Assembly: GCA_003695135.1 (NCBI GenBank)
Contig: RFIR01000398.1
Coordinates: 1-9,185, forward strand
Reading direction: 5' to 3'
DNA: 9,185 nt
DNA from: Alphaproteobacteria bacterium
Lineage (GTDB): Bacteria; Pseudomonadota; Alphaproteobacteria; Rhodobacterales; Rhodobacteraceae
The notes under the pieces are model-generated. The model saw nothing but the letters and a program-made list of their open reading frames with translations. It did no database searches and had not been told where the DNA came from. Within the stretch, counting starts at the first letter, position 1. Each line of letters starts with the position of its first letter. Below, piece by piece: positions 6,263 through 9,185 of this stretch. The position numbers and the translations under genes were made by a program.

Positions 6263-6709
6263 ATGAGTACGGCCGGGAATGGCGAATTCGTCCATATCGT
6301 GCGCGTCGGCTGGGGGCATTGCGATCCCGCCAGGATCGCCTATACCGCCCGGCTGCCGGAATTCGCGCTGGAGGCCATCGACGCCTGGTGGGAGCATCAT
6401 TTCGGCACCGGCTGGTACCAGATGGAGCTCGATACCGGCACCGGAACCCCCTTCGTGCATCTCGAGCTCGACTTTCGCAGCCCGGTCACCCCGCGCCACC
6501 GGCTGCATTGCCATGTCCGGCCCGTCCGCCTCGGCAGCCGTTCGATCGAGTTCCGCGTCGCGGGGTATCAGGACGGCACGCTGTGCTTCGAGGGCCGCTT
6601 CGTCAGCGTCTTCATCCATGCCGGCTCGATGCGCACCCGCACCGCGCCGGAACACATCCGCGCGCGCATCACCGCGATGATCGCGGCCGGTGCGGCGGTC
6701 CCGTCCTGA
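6263..6709 (+). CDS. Acyl-CoA thioesterase, 4-hydroxybenzoyl-CoA thioesterase (hotdog) family
   Basis: This is a 148-residue single hotdog-fold protein, the usual length for 4HBT/YbgC-type thioesterases that hydrolyse acyl-CoA thioesters as oligomers. The signature region VGWGHCDPARIAYTARLPEF (15-34) matches the family pattern built around DPAxI, with the likely catalytic aspartate at D21. The following helix FALEAIDAWWEHHF and the strands ending in VHLELDFRSPVTPRHRL also fit. The start at 6263 is chosen for AGGGAGG (6249-6255) seven bases upstream; an in-frame ATG at 6179 would run through the terminator-like hairpin and lacks a ribosome-binding site. The His-Cys before the catalytic Asp and the aromatic-rich helix resemble aromatic acyl-CoA thioesterases, but the substrate cannot be assigned. 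It is followed by about 790 bp without genes. Confidence 0.88.
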   Translation: MSTAGNGEFVHIVRVGWGHCDPARIAYTARLPEFALEAIDAWWEHHFGTGWYQMELDTGTGTPFVHLELDFRSPVTPRHRLHCHVRPVRLGSRSIEFRVAGYQDGTLCFEGRFVSVFIHAGSMRTRTAPEHIRARITAMIAAGAAVPS

Positions 6710-6823
6710 TCTCCATGTCGAATTGATGAATGGCCTGAAAAAGCTTGATGCAACGCGGCATCCGGAAGCTATTCGAACGACCGCTGCACATCGCGGAAGC
6801 AGACTGAAGCGCGGAACGCGCAA
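6710..6823. other. Left part of the 6710-7497 gene-free stretch
   Basis: No coding frame with a ribosome-binding site, no clear terminator and no clear promoter is visible here. GC content is lower than in the flanking genes. The rest of the gene-free stretch holds the repeats listed separately (6824-7298) and a hairpin (7400-7437). A long minus-strand opening crosses this part only because it is the antisense of neighbouring genes. Confidence 0.5.
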
Positions 6824-6838
6824 GGATTTGCAGGGATC
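6824..6838 (-). repeat. Motif copy A (GATCCCTGCAAATCC on the minus strand)
   Basis: This is the most divergent of five copies of a motif with consensus GAGACCCCTGCRAAAYC. Read on the minus strand it is GATCCCTGCAAATCC. It diverges from copy B, with 29 bp between their GA ends, so A and B could pair as an imperfect hairpin. Confidence 0.5.
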
Positions 6839-6845
6839 ATGATCG

Positions 6846-6883
6846 CGTGCGCATAAAGTTATTTGAAGAGACCCCTGCAAAAC
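6846..6883 (+). repeat. 38-bp direct repeat, copy 1 (contains motif copy B)
   Basis: These 38 bases recur at 6937-6974 with 5 mismatches. The repeat has a conserved CGTGCGCATAAA head, a variable AT-rich middle and a conserved GAGACCCCTGCRAAAC tail. The tail here (6868-6883) is motif copy B. The two copies are 91 bp apart. Confidence 0.8.
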
Positions 6884-6936
6884 CCGGATGTAGACAGGCA
6901 TCCTGAATGTGCCGTTTTTCAAACCAATCAAATCTG

Positions 6937-6974
6937 CGTGCGCATAAAATAATTAAAAGAGACCCCTGCGAAAC
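6937..6974 (+). repeat. 38-bp direct repeat, copy 2 (contains motif copy C)
   Basis: This is the second copy of the 38-bp repeat at 6846-6883; 33 of 38 positions agree by hand alignment. Its tail (6959-6974) is motif copy C, which is also the outer end of the left arm of the long inverted repeat. Confidence 0.8.
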
Positions 6975-7071
6975 TCCGCTGGCCGGACCCGGGCGCTGCG
7001 CTTGGGCGCCGCGAAATGCGGCGCCGGTCATGTTGTGATTATTTTCACTGTTGATTGATAAATATTGATTG
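6959..7071 (+). repeat. Left arm of the long inverted repeat
   Basis: In order it holds motif copy C (6959-6974), a GC-rich segment, the hairpin at 7005-7025 and an AT-rich inner end with TTTTCACTGTTGATTGATAA (7042-7061) running on to 7071. The partner arm is 7186-7298 on the opposite strand. Confidence 0.8.
7005..7025. repeat. Perfect 8-bp GC hairpin within the left arm
   Basis: GGCGCCGC (7005-7012) and GCGGCGCC (7018-7025) are perfect inverted copies around the loop GAAAT. The stem is repeated in the right arm (7232-7253), so the element is a palindrome that contains palindromes. Confidence 0.75.
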
Positions 7072-7153
7072 GGAAATAATTTTTAATTACTTTACGCGCG
7101 CGCAGTACACATTAGCAGAAAACGTGTCTCGCCAGGGATGCTCCGTCGCGCCG

Positions 7154-7170
7154 GATTTTTGCAGGGCCTC
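7154..7170 (-). repeat. Motif copy D, inverted, in the centre of the palindromic element
   Basis: On the minus strand this reads GAGGCCCTGCAAAAATC, preceded by an AT-rich TTTATTTTATA-like stretch similar to the middle of the 38-bp direct repeats. Paired with copy B (6868) it would mark out a second, overlapping 303-bp segment with outward GAG ends. Confidence 0.65.
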
Positions 7171-7185
7171 TATAAAATAAATTTG

Positions 7186-7298
7186 CAATCAATATTTACC
7201 AACCAACAGTGAAAACAAGAAGAGCGCATGTGGCGCCGCAATTTTGTGGCGCCCATGCGGAACCCCCGGTCCCGGCTGATGGTGTTTCGCAGGATCTC
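7186..7298 (-). repeat. Right arm of the long inverted repeat (ends in motif copy E)
   Basis: This is the reverse-complement partner of 6959-7071. Its outer end (7284-7298) read on the minus strand is GAGATCCTGCGAAAC, motif copy E. The inner end matches the left arm at 28 of 30 bases. Confidence 0.8.
7227..7257. repeat. GGCGCC hairpin within the right arm
   Basis: CATG-T-GGCGCC (7227-7237) pairs with GGCGCC-CATG (7248-7257), with one bulged T. A C-G pair and a G-T wobble extend the stem inward around a loop of AATTTT. It is the counterpart of the left-arm hairpin, with sequence drift that keeps the pairing on the plus strand. Confidence 0.65.
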
Positions 7299-7399
7299 CA
7301 TCTTGAACCGTCCACACATATCAGCTGCGCAGCACGAGTCGTGAAACCAGAATTGATCGCCCCTGCCGCCGGAACCGTCTGCTCGGCGCGTACCATTCT

Positions 7400-7437
7400 C
7401 GTGTCTCGGCCGGGCGGGCCGCTCGCCGCGAGACACG
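7400..7437 (+). repeat. 9-bp inverted repeat CGTGTCTCG upstream of the OmpA-like gene
   Basis: CGTGTCTCG (7400-7408) and CGAGACACG (7429-7437) form a perfect 9-bp stem with a GC-rich 20-nt loop. It ends about 60 bp before the next start codon. There is no T-tract. The same nonamer also occurs at 7123-7131 inside the palindromic element. It could be an operator or a leader hairpin. Confidence 0.5.
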
Positions 7438-7497
7438 CATGGCCACCGGCCCGGACGGGCCGGGCCGCAATGACAATCGGACAGAAAGGAACGGGCA

Positions 7498-8139
7498 ATG
7501 AATCGGCTTTTGGCAGGAAGCTGCGTCGCGGCGCTGGTGCTGGCGAGCGCCTGCGCTCCGACCAATGACGGCCGGCCCAACCGGACGGTGACCGGCGCGC
7601 TGATCGGCTCGACGGTCGGGGCGCTGGGCGGGCTGCTGGTCGGCGGAAACGACCGGCGCAACGCGCTGATGGGCGCCGGCATCGGCGTGCTGGTCGGGGC
7701 GGCGATCGGCAATTATCTCGACCAGCGCGAGGCCGAGCTGAGGCGCGAGCTTCGCGGCACCGGCGCCATCGTCACCCGCTATGACGACCGGCTGGGCGTG
7801 ACCCTGCCCGAGGGCATCACCTTCGATGTCGACAGCGCCAGGCTGAAGCCGCGCAGCCGGCGGGTGATCAACCGCATCGCGCGCGCGCTCAACCGCGATC
7901 CGCGCTCCTATGTCGATGTGATCGGCCATACCGACAGCACCGGCACCAGAGCGTACAATCAGCAGCTTTCGACCCGGCGGGCGCGGGCGGTCTACAACGC
8001 GCTGATCCGGCGCGGGGTCGCGGCCGAGCGGCTGGCCTTTGCCGGCGCGGGCGAGACCCAGCCCATCGCCAGCAATGCCACGGCCGAAGGCCGGGCGCGC
8101 AACCGGCGGGTGGAAATCATCATCTATCCGGCGAGCTGA
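7498..8139 (+). CDS. OmpA-family lipoprotein with glycine-zipper domain
   Basis: This is a 213-residue outer-membrane protein that probably anchors the outer membrane to peptidoglycan. The N-terminal signal ends in LASAC with lipidated Cys19; Ala instead of Leu at -3 makes the lipobox slightly atypical. Residues about 32-72 are glycine-zipper repeats (GALIGSTVGALGGLLVGG, then GAGIGVLVGAAIGN), similar to YMGG/glycine-zipper proteins. The OmpA C-terminal domain covers about 98-210, with the peptidoglycan-binding residues in GHTDSTGTRAYNQQLSTRRA (143-162; D146 and R161 at the expected spacing) and the closing NRRVEIII (202-209). The start is supported by AAAGGA (7485-7490). The layout matches YiaD-like proteins of proteobacteria. 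A hairpin and a GNAT gene follow closely. Confidence 0.93.
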   Translation: MNRLLAGSCVAALVLASACAPTNDGRPNRTVTGALIGSTVGALGGLLVGGNDRRNALMGAGIGVLVGAAIGNYLDQREAELRRELRGTGAIVTRYDDRLGVTLPEGITFDVDSARLKPRSRRVINRIARALNRDPRSYVDVIGHTDSTGTRAYNQQLSTRRARAVYNALIRRGVAAERLAFAGAGETQPIASNATAEGRARNRRVEIIIYPAS

Positions 8140-8145
8140 TCCGGG

Positions 8146-8186
8146 CTTCCCGCCCCGGCACGGTGCCGCCATATTGGGGCGGGAGG
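8146..8186 (+). promoter_or_regulatory. GC-rich stem-loop that covers the ribosome-binding site of the acetyltransferase gene
   Basis: TCCCGCCCC (8148-8156) pairs perfectly with GGGGCGGGA (8176-8184), and two further pairs (8146-8186, and a T-G wobble 8147-8185) extend the stem to 11 bp. The 19-nt loop holds a small GGCAC/GTGCC hairpin. The 3' arm includes the GGGAGG (8181-8186) that serves the ATG at 8193, so the folded RNA would hide it. It starts 7 nt after the OmpA-like stop. Confidence 0.6.
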
Positions 8187-8192
8187 CAGGCA

Positions 8193-8750
8193 ATGACCGA
8201 AATCCGCACCGAGCGGCTGATCCTGCGCGGCTGGCAAGATGCCGATCGCGCCGCCTTTGCCGCGATCAATGCCGACCCCCAGGTGATGGAATTCTTCCCC
8301 GCCCTGCTGAGCCGGGCCGAAAGCGATGCGGTCATCGAGCGCCAGACCGCGCGGCTGGCCGAGGACGGTCTGTGCTTTCTGGCGCTGGAGCGGCGCGCGG
8401 ACGGCGTCCTTCTGGGCTTTACCGGGCTGGCCACGGTCAGCTTTGCCGCCCCCTTCGCCCCGGCGGTGGAGATCGGCTGGCGGCTGGCGCGGTCGGCCTG
8501 GGGGCGGGGTTACGCGACCGAGGCGGCACGAGCCTGCCTGCGCTGGGGCTTCGCCGATCACGGGCTTGCGGAGATCCTTGCCTTTGCGGTACCGGGAAAC
8601 ACCCGCTCGCATGCGGTGATGGAACGGATCGGCATGCGCAGGGACCCCGACGGCAGTTTCGACCACCCGGCCCTGCCTGCGGGAAATCATCTGCGCCGGC
8701 ACTGGCTGTGGCGGCTGACACGGCAGGACTGGGAACGGGCGGGCGGCTGA
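8193..8750 (+). CDS. GNAT-family N-acetyltransferase, RimJ/RimL type
   Basis: This is a 185-residue cytoplasmic enzyme that transfers acetyl from acetyl-CoA to an amine, often a protein N-terminus or a small molecule. The family opening TERLILRGWQDADRAAFAAI (6-25) is typical of Acetyltransf_3 proteins. The acetyl-CoA-binding motif A is EIGWRLARSAWGRGYATEA (93-111), with the pyrophosphate loop around GRGYA, and motif B is NTRSHAVMERIGM (136-148). The start at 8193 follows GGGAGG (8181-8186); an in-frame GTG at 8163 would put the start inside the hairpin. It lies 53 bp after the OmpA-like gene and 22 bp before the peptidase gene, so cotranscription is likely. The substrate is not predictable; ribosomal protein, antibiotic or amino-acid targets are all possible. 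Confidence 0.92.
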   Translation: MTEIRTERLILRGWQDADRAAFAAINADPQVMEFFPALLSRAESDAVIERQTARLAEDGLCFLALERRADGVLLGFTGLATVSFAAPFAPAVEIGWRLARSAWGRGYATEAARACLRWGFADHGLAEILAFAVPGNTRSHAVMERIGMRRDPDGSFDHPALPAGNHLRRHWLWRLTRQDWERAGG

Positions 8751-8772
8751 AACGCCGGACCGGCGGAGGATC

Positions 8773-9185
8773 ATGAAGCCGACATTCGGACATCGCCTCG
8801 TCAATATCGCGCAATCGGCACTGCTGATCGGCGCCATGGCGCTGATCCTGTGGTTCAGCGTCTCGGTGGTCATCGGCGGATCGGGGCTGTGGCTGGCCAT
8901 GGCCGCGATCCTGCTCGGGCTGGTCGCCCTGCCCTCGCTGCCCAAGGGGATGATCCTGTCGGCCTATCGCGCGCGCCGGCTCGGCCCGGAGGAGTTTCCC
9001 GCCGGGGTGGCGGTGGTCGCCGAACTGGCCCGGCGCGCGGAGCTGCCGAAGCCGCCCGAGCTCTACTGGATCCCCAGCTCGATGCCCAATGCCTTCGCCA
9101 TCGGATCGCCGTCCGACAGCGTCATCTGCGTGACCGACGCGCTCTTGCGCATCATGGACGACCGCGAATTCACCGGCATCCTCGC
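8773..9185 (+). CDS. M48-family metallopeptidase (HtpX-like), 3' end beyond window
   Basis: These are the first 137 codons of a membrane-associated zinc peptidase. Two hydrophobic segments lie at about 13-36 and 38-56. They are followed by SAYRARRL and a domain with ELYWIPSSMPNAFAIGSPSD (96-115), which matches the NAFAxG block that precedes the active site in HtpX/Ste24-type M48 peptidases. The frame runs off the window at DREFTGIL-Ala, where the family continues into the zinc-binding HExxH helix, so the catalytic residues themselves are not seen. The start at 8773 has GGAGG (8765-8769) only three bases upstream, a little close. Family members degrade misfolded membrane proteins or process lipoproteins, which fits a neighbouring envelope lipoprotein gene. 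Identification is by pattern before the active site. Confidence 0.82.
   Translation, partial: MKPTFGHRLVNIAQSALLIGAMALILWFSVSVVIGGSGLWLAMAAILLGLVALPSLPKGMILSAYRARRLGPEEFPAGVAVVAELARRAELPKPPELYWIPSSMPNAFAIGSPSDSVICVTDALLRIMDDREFTGIL

Larger units (their letters stand above)
6959..7298. mobile_element. 340-bp palindromic element, possible MITE or decayed insertion-sequence remnant
   Basis: Two arms, 6959-7071 and 7186-7298, each 113 nt, are imperfect reverse complements (about three quarters identical by hand alignment, two short gaps) around a 114-nt AT-rich centre. The outer ends are the motif GAGACCCCTGCGAAAC (left) and its inverted variant GAGATCCTGCGAAAC (right). The innermost 30 nt of the arms (7042-7071 and 7186-7215) match at 28 of 30. 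Each arm also carries its own GGCGCC hairpin. There is no transposase frame inside and no clear target-site duplication outside. The ends recall the GAGACCTTTGCA-like termini I associate with IS5-family elements, a memory-based comparison only. A non-mobile palindromic regulatory region is the alternative. Confidence 0.5.

Noticed and set aside
5999..6931. 310-residue minus-strand open frame over the thioesterase and the intergenic stretch
   Set aside because: It is antisense to the thioesterase, lacks a good start signal, and its N-terminal part is read from the repeat region.
7053..7072. IHF-like site in the AT-rich inner arm
   Set aside because: TTGATT is present but the upstream YAA half does not fit at the required spacing.
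7051..7080. Promoter-like TTGATT-N18-AATAAT inside the palindromic element
   Set aside because: The stretch is so AT-rich that such matches are expected by chance, and no gene follows at a sensible distance.
6824..7298. CRISPR array
   Set aside because: Repeats are few, in mixed orientation and irregularly spaced, with no uniform spacers and no cas genes nearby.
7170..7712. 180-residue minus-strand frame overlapping the palindromic element
   Set aside because: It was considered as a transposase remnant. The translation has no DDE-like block or helix-turn-helix and overlaps the start of the well-supported OmpA-like gene.

Overview
The window is GC-rich DNA with G/C-ending codons and compact operons. 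Its genes are a fructose ABC transporter of the rhizobial frc type, a Tat-exported cyclase, a glycine-zipper/OmpA lipoprotein and an M48 peptidase. Together they point to a Gram-negative alphaproteobacterium, probably of the Rhodobacterales/Paracoccaceae type. The taxonomic call is inferred from protein flavour and composition, not from a marker gene.

Layout. (1) 1-726, plus strand: the end of a polar amino-acid ABC transporter operon (its ATPase, cut at the left edge). (2) 773-1978, minus strand: a ROK-family regulator (FrcR-like) converging on it. (3) 1979-2174: a divergent regulatory region with two outward-facing TTGACA boxes and a leader hairpin. (4) 2175-5154, plus strand: frcB, frcC and frcA, encoding the binding protein, permease and ATPase of a high-affinity fructose importer. 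Strong stem-loops separate frcB from frcC, and frcC and frcA overlap by one base (the A of TGATG). (5) 5290-6105: a Tat-exported metal-dependent cyclase/hydrolase, followed by a terminator-like hairpin. (6) 6263-6709: a 4-hydroxybenzoyl-CoA-type hotdog thioesterase. (7) 6710-7497: a gene-free, locally AT-rich stretch that holds a long imperfect inverted repeat (two 113-nt arms) and five copies of a terminal-repeat-like motif. This is the most unusual part of the window. (8) 7498-8139: an OmpA-domain lipoprotein. Then 8193-8750: a RimJ/RimL-type GNAT acetyltransferase whose ribosome-binding site lies inside a GC-rich hairpin. Then 8773 to the right edge: the start of an M48 metallopeptidase, cut just before its expected HExxH site.

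How the genes work together. FrcR probably senses a sugar or sugar phosphate and controls the divergent frcBCA operon. FrcB captures the sugar in the periplasm, FrcC forms the channel and FrcA powers import. The fructokinase gene frcK, which follows frcA in Sinorhizobium, is absent here; the next gene is the exported cyclase. The genes from 7498 onward form a separate envelope/housekeeping cluster.

I found no CRISPR array, tRNA, rRNA, intact transposase or defence system. The best candidate for something undescribed is the palindromic repeat cluster at about 6824-7298. It looks like a decayed or miniature mobile element, but that is inference from the sequence alone.
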